This document shows positions 8,850 to 17,909 of a stretch of 64,000 nt of DNA, piece after piece. Made by a program: the position numbers and the translations under genes. Origin of the DNA: Isoalcanivorax pacificus W11-5 (GTDB lineage: Bacteria; Pseudomonadota; Gammaproteobacteria; Pseudomonadales; Alcanivoracaceae); the NCBI RefSeq assembly GCF_000299335.2, contig NZ_CP004387.1:2542001-2606000 (forward strand). The letters run 5' to 3'. The notes under the pieces were generated by a model. The model made no database searches. It was not told the DNA's origin and saw nothing but the letters and a program-made list of their open reading frames with translations. Within the stretch, counting starts at the first letter, position 1, and each line of letters begins with the position of its first letter.

Positions 8850-9803
8850 ATGGCCTCGATCCCTGCCAACATAATGAAGCTGATGCTGCGCGTGGGCGTC
8901 AAACGTGACATCCGTGATCCGGACAAGCTGGTGCGCCACCTGCGTCGGGTGATGAATGCGCCGCTGGCGCCCTCGCCGGTACCTCGGGGCGTACGCCTGC
9001 AACACGCCCGCGTTGGCGGGGTGCCGGGCCAGTGGCTCAGCTCGCCGGACCCGACGGTGACAGTGCTGTACCTTCATGGCGGCGCCTTTATTGGCGGGCG
9101 GCTCGCGACCTACCACAATTTTTGCGGGCGTCTGGCCAAGGCACTCAACGCCCGGGTGTTCCTGCCGGACTACCGTTTGGCCCCGGAGCATCCCTACCCG
9201 GCAGCCCCGGACGATGCGCTGGCTGTCTACCGCGAGCTGCTTGATGACCCGCGCCCGATGATCATTGCCGGCGACTCCGCCGGCGGCAATCTGACCCTGG
9301 TTACCCTGCTGCGCGCTCGTGACCTGGCCTTGCCGATGCCGGCCTGCGCGCTGGCCATCTCGCCCGGCGCCGATGCCCGTGGTGAACTGATGTCGCGGCA
9401 GGCCAACAGTGACAGCGATGCCATGCTGTCGCGCCGCATGATTGATGTCGCCACCCGGGTCTATCTGGCTGGGGCCGACCCGACACTTCCCTACGCCTCA
9501 CCCTGTCTGGGGGACTACAGCGGTCTGCCGCCTTTGATGCTGACCGTCAGTGCCGAGGAATGCCTGCGCGATGACGCCCATGCGGTAGCCCAGCGTGCCC
9601 GTGATGCCGGCGTGCCGGTACAGCTCCTGGAACGGGCGGATCTGCCCCATGTCTGGCCGGTATTTACTTTTCTGCTGCCGGAAGCCCGCCGCGATTTCGG
9701 CATCATCGTCAGCGCCCTGCGTCGGCATCTGGCCCCGACCGGCAGCACGTCTGCGGACCGCCCGGCGCAGGCCGCCACTGTTGTCAGCGAAGCCCCGGCA
9801 TGA
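8850..9803 (+). CDS. Alpha/beta hydrolase (hormone-sensitive-lipase-type esterase)
   Basis: The product is 317 residues. It has the HSL-family oxyanion motif HGGAF and the nucleophile elbow GDSAGG, with a late Asp/His (ADLPHVWPVF) completing the triad. The family hydrolyses short- to medium-chain esters. Placed directly before a Baeyer-Villiger monooxygenase and overlapping its start by four bases (ATGA), it is well suited to cleave the ester made by that enzyme into an alcohol and an acid. The start ATG 8850 has AAGGAG upstream. The C-terminal 25 residues are low complexity. Confidence 0.9.
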   Translation: MASIPANIMKLMLRVGVKRDIRDPDKLVRHLRRVMNAPLAPSPVPRGVRLQHARVGGVPGQWLSSPDPTVTVLYLHGGAFIGGRLATYHNFCGRLAKALNARVFLPDYRLAPEHPYPAAPDDALAVYRELLDDPRPMIIAGDSAGGNLTLVTLLRARDLALPMPACALAISPGADARGELMSRQANSDSDAMLSRRMIDVATRVYLAGADPTLPYASPCLGDYSGLPPLMLTVSAEECLRDDAHAVAQRARDAGVPVQLLERADLPHVWPVFTFLLPEARRDFGIIVSALRRHLAPTGSTSADRPAQAATVVSEAPA

Positions 9804-11404
9804 ACATGCCCGCCTTTACCCGACCGGCAAGCACACAGACCATCGTCCCGGACCACGAGGTCATCATCATTGGCGCCGGCATTTCCGGTATCGGTGTTGC
9901 CATCCAGCTGCGCGCCGATGGTATCGACGACATCCTGATTCTCGAACGCAGCGAGGATGTCGGCGGCACCTGGCGCGATAACCGCTATCCGGGTATCGCC
10001 GTCGACATCACCTCGTTTACCTATTCGTTTTCGTTCGAGCAGAACGCCAACTGGTCGCGGGTATTCGCGCCGGGCAACGAGCTGCACCACTACACGCGCC
10101 GGGTGGCGAGCAAGTACGGTATCTATCCGCTGATTCGTTTTGGCGTGGAAGTCACCCGTGCCCGCTTCGACGACGCCAACCACCTCTGGGTGATCGAGCT
10201 TGACGACGGTCGGCAACTTCGTGCGCGCCACATCATCTCCGCCGGTGGCGGACTGATCTCGCCGAAAATGCCGGATATTTCCGGGTTGGAGCGTTTCGAG
10301 GGCGAGGTCATCCATACCGCCCGCTGGCCTGACAGCCTCGACCTGACGGGCAAGCGCGTCGCCGTGATAGGCACCGGCGCCACGGCGGTGCAGCTGATCC
10401 CGGAAATTGCCGGCAAGGCCAAGCAGTTGGATGTCTATCAGCGCACCCCGATCTGGGTGCTGAAAAAGCCGGACCGTGTCCTGCCGAGCTGGCTCAAGAC
10501 CCTGTTCCGGTTCGCGCCGGGGCTGCAACGCAGCCTGCGCGGCGCCACCGATGCCGCCAGTGAAACCCTTATGGTGCTGTCGGCGATCTATTATCGGCAG
10601 GCCCCCTGGCTGGTGCGAATGTGTGAGAAGGCCGGCATCAACAACCTGCGCGAGCAGCTGCCTGATCACCCCGAACTCTGGGACAAACTGACACCGAAAT
10701 ACGGTTTCGGCTGCAAGCGGCCCACCTTCTCGAACGAATATTTCCGCACCTTCGCCCGCGAGGATGTCGAGCTGGTGACCACCCCGATTCAGCACATCAC
10801 CGCGCGCGGCATCACCACCAGCGACGGTCGCTCACGGCGCATCGATACCCTGATTCTGGCCACCGGCTACAAGACCTTCGAGAAGGGCAATATTCCGTCC
10901 TTCGAGGTGATCGGCACTAACGGCGTCGACCTGGGCCAATTCTGGCACGACCACCGTTATCAAGCCTATGAGGGCCTGACCGTGCCGGGCTATCCAAATT
11001 TTTACATCATGCTCGGCCCCTACGCGCTGATTGGCACCTCCTACTTCAAAATGGTGGAGGGCAATGCCATCCACCTCTCACGCTGCATTCGCGAGGCCAA
11101 CAAGCGTGGTGCAACGCGGGTAGAAATTCGACAATCCGAGCATGATGCCTACTTCCGCGACATCCAGAAACGCCAGCAGAACACCGTGTTCCTGAATCAC
11201 AACTGCGCCCTGTCGAACAGCTACTACTTCGATCATCACGGGGACGCGCCGATGTTACGCCCCTCCACCTCGATGGAGATGCTGTGGCGGGCGAAACACC
11301 TGCCGATGGACCATTACCGCTTCAGCCGCTACCCGGATCCGCCCGACATCCCGGATCTTGCCCGGATAAAGGCCCATGCCCGGCTGGTCCCCGGCACGTC
11401 CTGA
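9800..11404 (+). CDS. Flavin-containing Baeyer-Villiger monooxygenase
   Basis: The product is 534 residues. It has an N-terminal FAD Rossmann motif (IIIGAGISGIGVAIQL) and the GGTWRDNRYPG motif. The full BVMO fingerprint FEGEVIHTARWP is at residues 166-177, and the second Rossmann motif VIGTGATAVQ follows. These enzymes use NADPH and O2 to insert oxygen next to a carbonyl, turning ketones into esters or lactones. It closes the operon PF10118 - SDR - esterase - BVMO, a logical alcohol-to-ketone-to-ester-to-products sequence. The natural ketone is unknown; long-chain ketones from subterminal alkane oxidation are a reasonable guess. A second, AlmA-type flavoprotein sits at 27890. Confidence 0.9.
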   Translation: MNMPAFTRPASTQTIVPDHEVIIIGAGISGIGVAIQLRADGIDDILILERSEDVGGTWRDNRYPGIAVDITSFTYSFSFEQNANWSRVFAPGNELHHYTRRVASKYGIYPLIRFGVEVTRARFDDANHLWVIELDDGRQLRARHIISAGGGLISPKMPDISGLERFEGEVIHTARWPDSLDLTGKRVAVIGTGATAVQLIPEIAGKAKQLDVYQRTPIWVLKKPDRVLPSWLKTLFRFAPGLQRSLRGATDAASETLMVLSAIYYRQAPWLVRMCEKAGINNLREQLPDHPELWDKLTPKYGFGCKRPTFSNEYFRTFAREDVELVTTPIQHITARGITTSDGRSRRIDTLILATGYKTFEKGNIPSFEVIGTNGVDLGQFWHDHRYQAYEGLTVPGYPNFYIMLGPYALIGTSYFKMVEGNAIHLSRCIREANKRGATRVEIRQSEHDAYFRDIQKRQQNTVFLNHNCALSNSYYFDHHGDAPMLRPSTSMEMLWRAKHLPMDHYRFSRYPDPPDIPDLARIKAHARLVPGTS

Positions 11405-11445
11405 CGAGACCGCCTCCAGCACGCTCGGACACTGAAAATAATACA

Positions 11446-11463
11446 TTTGGCTGTATGGCCAAA
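11446..11463. promoter_or_regulatory. 18-bp palindromic operator, copy 2 (TTTGGCTGTATGGCCAAA)
   Basis: The TTTGG and CCAAA arms match perfectly with the eight-base spacing seen in the other copies. It lies 58 bases upstream of the reductase start at 11521 and directly abuts a long perfect inverted repeat (11464-11499). It is therefore in position to control the reductase - MerR-like - ferritin-like operon. Confidence 0.75.
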
Positions 11464-11499
11464 CAAATCATGTAGTGCTACTCTGCACTACATGATTTG
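11464..11499. repeat. Perfect 15-bp-arm inverted repeat in the leader of the reductase operon
   Basis: The arms CAAATCATGTAGTGC and GCACTACATGATTTG are separated by six bases (TACTCT). It is immediately downstream of operator copy 2 and ends 21 bases before the ATG at 11521. There is no U-run, so it is not a classic terminator. It could be an operator for the MerR-like protein encoded two genes on, or a structured 5' leader. Confidence 0.75.
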
Positions 11500-11520
11500 T
11501 CAGAATCAGGATTTAACCCC

Positions 11521-12624
11521 ATGCAAACAGCCGCCTTTCATCCCTCGCTGATCGTTGCCGGCCCGCGCCCCAGCGCCAGTCGCTGGACACGCTTTGTCAG
11601 ACCGGAGCAGCTGTACCGGCAGGCCCGCGTAGCAGCGGTCGAGCGGCAGACCGAAGATGCCGTGTCGATTACTCTTGCGCCTATGGATGACAAGCCCTGT
11701 GACGCCGCTGCCGGGCAGTACCTGACACTGATCGCCGACGTGAACGGCGCGCGTATCAAGCGCGCCTACTCCCTCAGCCAGCTGCCTGATCAGAACGCCT
11801 TTACCGTCACCTGCAAGGCGATTGCCGGGGGGCGTATGTCCGGCCACCTCAACAGCGCACTGAAGGCCGGCGACCTTCTCCAGTTTGCCGGTCCCAGCGG
11901 CGAGTTCCTGCTGCCGGACAGCGTCCCGGCCCACTACGCCTTCGTCGCCGCCGGCTCCGGCATCACCCCGATCATGGCCATGCTTGAACAGCTGCTTGAG
12001 ATTGACCGGTGCAGAACCCCGATTACCCTGCTTTTTGGCAATCGTCGCGAAAAAGACATTCTGTTCAGGGACCGTCTTGAGCAACTGGTCAGTGCGCATG
12101 CCAACCTGAGCGTTAGCTATTACCTCACCCGGCCGGGCAAGCGCTGGAAAGGTCAACAGGGGAGGATCAGCGCCGAAGCCCTGCCGCAACAACCGGGCAC
12201 ACATTACTTCCTGTGCGGGCCGGACACCTTCAACAGCAGTCTGCGTGAAGCGCTGCTGAACTTGGGCATCAGTAGTACGGCGATCAGCACGGAGCAATTC
12301 ACCCAGAGCTCCGACGAGAGACGCCCGCACCCTGCCGACCCGCATCCGGTGCAGTTCCGACTGGCCGACGGCAGCGAACACGAGGTAACCGTGCGTCCGG
12401 GCGAAAGCCTGCTGGAGGCCGGCCTGCGTGGCGGCGTGCCGTTGCAGTTCAGCTGCACCATGGGTGGCTGTGGTCATTGCAAGGTCACCATCGAGACAGG
12501 CGATGTCGCCACTGATGAACCCAATTGCCTGACCGAGTCCGAGCGTCAGGCAGGCCAGACACTGGCCTGCTGCGCCTGGCCGCACAGCAAGGCGGTGGTG
12601 CAGGTAGCGGAGACCGGACTGTGA
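11521..12624 (+). CDS. NAD(P)H:acceptor oxidoreductase with FAD, NAD and C-terminal 2Fe-2S domains
   Basis: The product is 367 residues. The order is an FAD-binding barrel (RAYSLS flavin motif), a ferredoxin-NADP reductase-like nucleotide domain (AAGSGITPIMAM, then YFLCGPDTF) and a plant-type ferredoxin domain. The cluster motif is CTMGGCGHC with a later Cys in ACCAW. This layout is that of electron-transfer partners of membrane desaturases and aromatic or di-iron oxygenases: one chain moves electrons from NAD(P)H to an oxygenase. The ferritin-like di-iron protein two genes downstream is the likely acceptor. I chose ATG 11521; the frame runs up to a TTG at 11497 inside the inverted repeat. 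The stop overlaps the next GTG start. Confidence 0.9.
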   Translation: MQTAAFHPSLIVAGPRPSASRWTRFVRPEQLYRQARVAAVERQTEDAVSITLAPMDDKPCDAAAGQYLTLIADVNGARIKRAYSLSQLPDQNAFTVTCKAIAGGRMSGHLNSALKAGDLLQFAGPSGEFLLPDSVPAHYAFVAAGSGITPIMAMLEQLLEIDRCRTPITLLFGNRREKDILFRDRLEQLVSAHANLSVSYYLTRPGKRWKGQQGRISAEALPQQPGTHYFLCGPDTFNSSLREALLNLGISSTAISTEQFTQSSDERRPHPADPHPVQFRLADGSEHEVTVRPGESLLEAGLRGGVPLQFSCTMGGCGHCKVTIETGDVATDEPNCLTESERQAGQTLACCAWPHSKAVVQVAETGL

Positions 12625-13385
12625 GCGCCGCCATGAACCTGCGTATGGCCGAGCTGGTGCGTCGCTCCGGAGTGAGCCGCGAGACCATTCATTACTATCT
12701 GCGCGAAGGATTGCTGCCGCGCCCGCAAAAAACCGCGCGTAACACCGCGCTTTATGGTGAAGAGCATGTCCAGCGTCTGACCCTGATCCGCTCACTGCGC
12801 GATGAGCACTTGCTGTCACTGAAAGCGATCAAGGGTCTGCTGGCAGATCAGACACAGCTCAGTTTTACCCCGGATCAGCTCGCCACGCTGGCGCGCCTGC
12901 GGCGGCACAAACTGGGCAACCAGACTGCCGACGCCGACAACAGCCTGCGCACCGAACAACTGGCCGACGAACTGGCACTTTCCGATGCCGAGTTGGCCGA
13001 GCTGCGCGCCGGCCATTTCCTGTCGGCCGACGATAACGAAATAGCGGATCAGGACGAGGCCGAAACGCTGCGCCTGTGGGCCCTGCTGCGCAACGCCGGC
13101 CTGACGCCCGCGCGCGGCTTCAGCCCACGCGACATGGCCTATATCAATCAGGCGGCGGACCTTTTGTTTCAGCAGGAAGTGACCTTTTTCCAGCAACGCC
13201 TGCACAACCTGAGTGAAAAGGAAACCGACGCCCTGCTGCACACCGTGATACCGGCTATCAACCGGCTGGTCTCCCTGCGCCATGAACGCAAGATCGCCGC
13301 GCTGCTGGAAAGTTATGCCACTGCCAGCGACGCGGCAGCGCACGCAACACCATCCGAATCGTCCGAGGAGCCTCACCATGGATAA
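12621..13385 (+). CDS. MerR-like transcriptional regulator
   Basis: The product is 254 residues from GTG 12621, or 250 from ATG 12633. The N-terminus is a MerR winged helix: MAELVRRSGVSRETIHYYLR, then LYGEEHVQRLTLIRSLRDEH. The remaining 180 residues are helical with no recognised sensor. MerR proteins bind long palindromes and twist promoter DNA. The perfect inverted repeat at 11464-11499 at the head of the same operon is a candidate site, so autoregulation is likely but unproven. It overlaps the reductase stop and the start of the ferritin-like gene, showing tight coupling of sensor, reductase and oxygenase. Confidence 0.82.
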   Translation: MSAAMNLRMAELVRRSGVSRETIHYYLREGLLPRPQKTARNTALYGEEHVQRLTLIRSLRDEHLLSLKAIKGLLADQTQLSFTPDQLATLARLRRHKLGNQTADADNSLRTEQLADELALSDAELAELRAGHFLSADDNEIADQDEAETLRLWALLRNAGLTPARGFSPRDMAYINQAADLLFQQEVTFFQQRLHNLSEKETDALLHTVIPAINRLVSLRHERKIAALLESYATASDAAAHATPSESSEEPHHG

Positions 13386-14625
13386 CAGCAAGATCGCCCG
13401 ACCCAGACTGGAGCGCATGCTGAATGGCATGCCCCTGAAGATGCAGAACAAGGTCACCCAGGTACTGGAAAACATTTCCCTGGTTGCCGAGATACGGGAC
13501 CCGAAAGTTGGCATCAGCATGTTGCCGTCGGCCTACCGTGGCTTATGGCAGAAAAAAGGCAAGAGTGAGGATGGTGTGCTGATGAAGTCCGGCCACCCGG
13601 TGCATTTCGACCTCAACTATGGCTCGGATTTTCCTGAAATGTACGACCTCTACCGTCGCGCCGTCGCCAATCAGTGGGATGGCGAATGGCAGCTCGACTG
13701 GAGCACCCAGGTCGACCCGATGAACCCGGAAGTACCGATTCTCGGCAGCACGCCCTTTATTCCCTTTGATGATCTGGAAGCTGAAGGCATCAAGCTCAGC
13801 GCCAGGGAAAAGCAGGAGCTGACCTACCACTTCTCGGCCTGGATGCTGTCGCAGTTCATGCACGGCGAACAGGGTGCACTTTACGCCTCTGCCCAGTGCA
13901 CCGAGTCGGTCAAATGGGTCGACGCCAAACTGTACGGCGCCACCCAGGTGATGGATGAAGGCCGCCATCTGGAGGTGTTCCTGCGCTATCTGGAAACCAA
14001 GCTGGAGCGCATGTACAAGGTCAACGACAACCTGTTCGTGATCATCGACGACCTGCTCACCGATTCGCGCTGGGATATCAAGTTTCTTGGCATGCAGATC
14101 ATGGTTGAGGGTCTGGCACTGGGAGCCTTCTCGACCATGTACAACCAGACTGGCGAGCCGCTGCTGAAAAACCTGCTGCGCTATGTGATTCAGGATGAAG
14201 CGCGCCATGTCCACTATGGCGTGCTGGCACTGCGCGAACATTTCACCAAAAACCTCAGCGGGACAGAACTGCGTGAGCGTGAGGACTGGGCCTTCGAGGT
14301 CGCCATGCTGATGCGCAACCGTTTCTTCGCCCATGAGATCTATGACGAATGGTTTGCTCACAAGCTGTCCCGTGCCACCTGGAACCGGCTGATGTCGGAG
14401 TCACCAGCCATGACCAAGTTCCGCAGCATCATGTTCCAGCGATTGGTGCCGAACCTGCAATATATCGGCCTACTGTCGCCGCGCATGGAAAGCTACTACG
14501 AGAAGGCTGGCTTGATGGCCTATGTGGGCGGCAAGAACGCCAGCGAGCTGACCGAACAGGACCTGTTGCGCGACAACGACAAACTGGCTGAACAGGCCAT
14601 GAAGGATGCCCGTAACGCGGCCTGA
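13378..14625 (+). CDS. Ferritin-like di-iron protein (candidate oxygenase or desaturase)
   Basis: The product is 415 residues. It contains the full set of carboxylate-bridged di-iron ligands in ferritin-like order: E164 (HGEQG), E194-x-x-H197 (DEGRHLE), E244 (MVEG) and E274-x-x-H277 (QDEARH). This E...ExxH...E...ExxH pattern is shared by bacterial multicomponent monooxygenases, acyl-ACP desaturase-like and R2-like proteins. I cannot place it in a characterised subfamily. With the flavin/2Fe-2S reductase two genes upstream it could form a self-contained oxygenase system. ATG 13378 has GAGGAG upstream. The substrate is unknown; a hydrocarbon or fatty acyl chain is plausible from context. Confidence 0.8.
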   Translation: MDNSKIARPRLERMLNGMPLKMQNKVTQVLENISLVAEIRDPKVGISMLPSAYRGLWQKKGKSEDGVLMKSGHPVHFDLNYGSDFPEMYDLYRRAVANQWDGEWQLDWSTQVDPMNPEVPILGSTPFIPFDDLEAEGIKLSAREKQELTYHFSAWMLSQFMHGEQGALYASAQCTESVKWVDAKLYGATQVMDEGRHLEVFLRYLETKLERMYKVNDNLFVIIDDLLTDSRWDIKFLGMQIMVEGLALGAFSTMYNQTGEPLLKNLLRYVIQDEARHVHYGVLALREHFTKNLSGTELREREDWAFEVAMLMRNRFFAHEIYDEWFAHKLSRATWNRLMSESPAMTKFRSIMFQRLVPNLQYIGLLSPRMESYYEKAGLMAYVGGKNASELTEQDLLRDNDKLAEQAMKDARNAA

Positions 14626-14762
14626 GCATGGACCTGCTGCAGCCATCGCAAATCAGTTCGATCACAAATCAGCTCGCCGGCTCCGAAGCGTTGATCCAAA
14701 TGTTGAAGCAACTGAAATACCCGGGCCATTGCCCGCAAGTTAGTACTTTGAGGAGATAAGCT

Positions 14763-15083
14763 GTGGGAAAAATCATTTTTATCGAGCACGACAATACGGA
14801 ACATGCGGTGAACTTCGAGGCTGGCATCACCCTGATGCAGGTTGCTGTCGACAATGCGATTCCAGGCATTGATGGGGATTGTGGTGGTGAGTGCGCATGT
14901 GGTACGTGCCATATGATCATTCCCGACGAGTGGTTCGACAAAACCGGTGCCATCAGTGAAACGGAAGAACAGATGCTGTCGATGACGCCCGAAAGAAGCC
15001 AGACATCGCGGCTGGGATGCCAGGTTGAAGCCACCGAAAACATGGATGGCATGACTGTTCGGCTACCAGAATTCCAGATGTAA
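14763..15083 (+). CDS. 2Fe-2S ferredoxin of the CYP153 system
   Basis: The product is 106 residues of the adrenodoxin/putidaredoxin type. The cluster ligands are in CGGECACGTCH and the final Cys is in SRLGCQVE. The start is GTG 14763 with GAGGAG upstream. It lies 30 bases before the CYP153 gene and, with the reductase that follows, makes the three-component electron chain NAD(P)H - ferredoxin reductase - ferredoxin - P450 typical of class I bacterial P450s. The gap 14626-14762 holds no copy of the 18-bp operator, so this operon may be regulated separately or read through from upstream. Confidence 0.93.
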   Translation: MGKIIFIEHDNTEHAVNFEAGITLMQVAVDNAIPGIDGDCGGECACGTCHMIIPDEWFDKTGAISETEEQMLSMTPERSQTSRLGCQVEATENMDGMTVRLPEFQM

Positions 15084-15113
15084 TCCGACGATCATCGTAC
15101 CGAGGAGACAGAC

Positions 15114-16523
15114 ATGCCCAACAAGCAGAATATGACCACGACCCAGACGAAAATCGTCAACGCAACTTCTCGCATTATCCCAATGCATCTTCAGATTCGG
15201 GCCCTCAAGAATGTCATGGCGGCCAAAAAGAAGATCTTTGGTGCCAGTCGACCGGCACCGAATTTTATCGAGAAGCCCGTTGCCGATGTGACAACCCTGA
15301 AACTCGAGGATATCGACCTCAGCAACCCGTTCCTTTATCGGCAGAATCAGTGGGATACCTATGCTAAGCGTCTACGTGATGAAGCGCCGGTGCACTATCA
15401 GAAAAGCAGCTATTTTGGCCCGTTCTGGTCAGTGATGCGTTACGAAGACATACTCTTTGTTGACAAGAATCATCAGCTGTTTTCTTCCGAGCCGCAGATC
15501 GTGCTGGGCGACCCGCCAGACGGCCTGTCGGTGGAGATGTTTATCGCCATGGATCCACCCAAGCACGACATTCAGCGTCGGGCTGTGCAAAGCGTGGTAG
15601 CGCCAAAGAACCTCAAGGAAATGGAAACCCTGATACGCGGCCGCACGGAAGAGGTGCTTGACAGCCTGCCGCTGGGCGTCCCCTTCAACTGGGTGCCTGT
15701 GGTATCGAAAGAGCTGACCGGTCGCATGCTGGCCACGCTGCTTGATTTCCCTTATGAGGAGCGCCACAAGCTGGTTGACTGGTCCGACCGATTGTCTGGC
15801 GCCGCGCAAGCAACCGGCGGCGAGTTTTCTGACGAAGGTGCCATGTTTGATGACGCAGCCGACATGGCTCAGGCCTTTTCAACACTTTGGCGAAGCAAAG
15901 AAGCACGCCGCGCCGCTGGCGAAGAACCTGGCTTTGACCTTATCAGCCTGATGCAGAGCAACGACGACACAAAGGACCTGATCAACCGGCCGATGGAGTT
16001 CATCGGCAATCTCGCCCTGTTGATTGTTGGCGGTAACGACACCACACGTAACTCAATGAGTGGCGGTGTGCTGGCGTTGAATCAGTTTCCCGAAGAGTTC
16101 ACCAAGTTGAAAGCGAACCCGGATCTCATACCCAACATGGTATCCGAGATAATTCGCTGGCAGACCCCCTTGGCGCATATGCGACGTATAGCAACCCAGG
16201 ATGTCGAAGTTGGCGGCCAGACCATCAGAAAAGGGGACCGTGTCATAATGTGGTACGCATCAGGAAACCGCGACGAACGAAAGTTCGAAAACCCGGACCG
16301 GCTTGTTATCGATCGCAAGGAAGCGCGTAACCATATCGCATTCGGATACGGCATCCATCGTTGCATGGGCAATCGCCTGGCGGAATTGCAGTTGCGCATA
16401 CTCTGGGAGGAACTTCTCAAGCGCTTCGACAATATCGAGGTGGTCGGCGAACCTGAACGGGTGCAGTCAAACTTTGTCCGTGGCTATTCAACATTGATGG
16501 TCAAACTGACAGCGAAGGACTGA
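15114..16523 (+). CDS. Cytochrome P450, CYP153-type alkane hydroxylase
   Basis: The product is 469 residues. The heme loop FGYGIHRCMGNRLAE carries the axial Cys417, the I-helix oxygen-activation motif is GGNDTTRN, and the K-helix ExxR is in SEIIRW. The long N-terminus before the P450 fold and the overall sequence match CYP153A, soluble P450s that hydroxylate the terminal carbon of medium-chain alkanes. The neighbours supply both redox partners. ATG 15114 has GAGGAGA upstream. The subfamily name rests on recognition of the sequence pattern and operon, not on an alignment. Confidence 0.93.
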   Translation: MPNKQNMTTTQTKIVNATSRIIPMHLQIRALKNVMAAKKKIFGASRPAPNFIEKPVADVTTLKLEDIDLSNPFLYRQNQWDTYAKRLRDEAPVHYQKSSYFGPFWSVMRYEDILFVDKNHQLFSSEPQIVLGDPPDGLSVEMFIAMDPPKHDIQRRAVQSVVAPKNLKEMETLIRGRTEEVLDSLPLGVPFNWVPVVSKELTGRMLATLLDFPYEERHKLVDWSDRLSGAAQATGGEFSDEGAMFDDAADMAQAFSTLWRSKEARRAAGEEPGFDLISLMQSNDDTKDLINRPMEFIGNLALLIVGGNDTTRNSMSGGVLALNQFPEEFTKLKANPDLIPNMVSEIIRWQTPLAHMRRIATQDVEVGGQTIRKGDRVIMWYASGNRDERKFENPDRLVIDRKEARNHIAFGYGIHRCMGNRLAELQLRILWEELLKRFDNIEVVGEPERVQSNFVRGYSTLMVKLTAKD

Positions 16524-16551
16524 CAAACCTACTCAAGGCGCAGACAGGCCC

Positions 16552-17784
16552 ATGACAGAACAAAAGCAGGATACGACGGTTATTGTTGGCGGTGGACACG
16601 CTGCAGGTGCGCTTCTGGCAAACCTGCTACAACAAAAATATCAGGGCACGGTGGTTCTGGTTGGAGAGGAACCCTATCCACCCTATCAGCGCCCACCGCT
16701 GTCAAAAGCGTACCTCTCTGGTGAGACCGACCAGAAAGCTCTGCTGATGAAGCCACTCTCTGCCTACGAAAGTGCCGGCTTTCAGATACGCCTCGGTGTG
16801 CGTGTGGACAGCATAGACCGCGCCAACAGATGCGTCTCGTTATCGGATCAGAGCACATTAACCTACGATCGACTGGTTCTGGCCACTGGTTCGAAGGTTC
16901 GCCGACTGAGTGCCCCCGGGGTTGAATCAACCGGAATTCATTACCTGCATGATATCGCTGATGCAGATCACCTTCGCGATGCATTAGCCGCCGGAAAACG
17001 ACTGGTGATTGTCGGTGGCGGGTATATCGGCCTGGAAGTCGCCGCCAGCGCGACCAAGCGCGGCGTCAAGGTTACCGTTCTGGAAGCCGCTGAGCGTTTG
17101 ATGCAGCGAGTGACCGGGCCACAAGTGTCAGCTTTCCTGCATGACAAGCATACTCGCGCCGGCGTAGATGTGCGTCTGGGCTCTGCGGTAAAGGGTTTCA
17201 AAATCGGGCATCAGGGCCATGTTGAGGGCGTCTTGCTTGCCAACGGTGAATGTGTGCCCGCCGACGTCGTGCTTGTTTCTATCGGCGTTGTCGCCGAAAC
17301 GGATCTGGCCGAAGCCGCCGGTATCACCTGCGACGATGGCATTCTCGTTGATCAGTATGTACGGACTAACGATCCTTCCATTCTGGCAATCGGCGACTGC
17401 ACACGTCACCGCAATCTTTTTTTTGACAACACGCAGCGCTTGGAATGTGTCTCCAATGCGGTTGATCAGGCACGCACAGCGGCGGCGATGCTGACGGGGG
17501 AAAATAAACCCTACGACAGTGTGCCCTGGTTCTGGTCGAATCAGTTTGGTGTTCGCTTGCAGATGGTGGGTCTTTCCGCAGGTCATGATCAAAGCGTGGT
17601 CCGAGGGAGCCCGGACAGCGAAACGTTTGCGGTTTTCTACCTTCGAAACAGCCATGTTGTCGCGGTCGATGCCGTGAACATGCCATTGGCGTTTATGGTG
17701 GGAAAGAAGCTGGTTGCCCGACGAGCTACCGTAGACGCGCAGTTACTCGCTGACATCGAGTTTGACATCAAGTCGCTAGCATGA
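16552..17784 (+). CDS. FAD-dependent ferredoxin/rubredoxin reductase of the CYP153 operon
   Basis: The product is 410 residues. It has two dinucleotide folds: FAD at the N-terminus (IVGGGHAAGALLANLLQQ) and NAD (VIVGGGYIGLEVAA). The FAD-closing motif is LAIGDCTRH. The PYPPYQRPPLSKAYL segment is typical of putidaredoxin and rubredoxin reductases. It passes electrons from NAD(P)H to the ferredoxin at 14763 and possibly to the rubredoxin at 26329, for which no dedicated reductase is present in the window. It is the last gene of the ferredoxin - CYP153 - reductase set. Confidence 0.92.
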   Translation: MTEQKQDTTVIVGGGHAAGALLANLLQQKYQGTVVLVGEEPYPPYQRPPLSKAYLSGETDQKALLMKPLSAYESAGFQIRLGVRVDSIDRANRCVSLSDQSTLTYDRLVLATGSKVRRLSAPGVESTGIHYLHDIADADHLRDALAAGKRLVIVGGGYIGLEVAASATKRGVKVTVLEAAERLMQRVTGPQVSAFLHDKHTRAGVDVRLGSAVKGFKIGHQGHVEGVLLANGECVPADVVLVSIGVVAETDLAEAAGITCDDGILVDQYVRTNDPSILAIGDCTRHRNLFFDNTQRLECVSNAVDQARTAAAMLTGENKPYDSVPWFWSNQFGVRLQMVGLSAGHDQSVVRGSPDSETFAVFYLRNSHVVAVDAVNMPLAFMVGKKLVARRATVDAQLLADIEFDIKSLA

Positions 17785-17865
17785 AGCCAATTGGCCTTAG
17801 TCCGTAACATAAGGCCGCGATATTCATACCTACTTCTTATTGCCAGAACTTCTTGCAATCGTTAT

Positions 17866-17883
17866 TTTGGTTGGTCATACAAA
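17866..17883. promoter_or_regulatory. 18-bp palindromic operator, copy 3 (TTTGGTTGGTCATACAAA)
   Basis: The left arm is perfect; the right arm reads ACAAA for CCAAA. It lies 27 bases before the FadL-type gene start. A possible promoter, TTGCAA (17853-17858) with CATACA (17876-17881) 17 bases away, overlaps the site, so binding would block RNA polymerase. The promoter assignment is by eye. Confidence 0.62.
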
Positions 17884-17909
17884 TAAAAATGCGTCGTGAG
17901 GTGCCCTAG

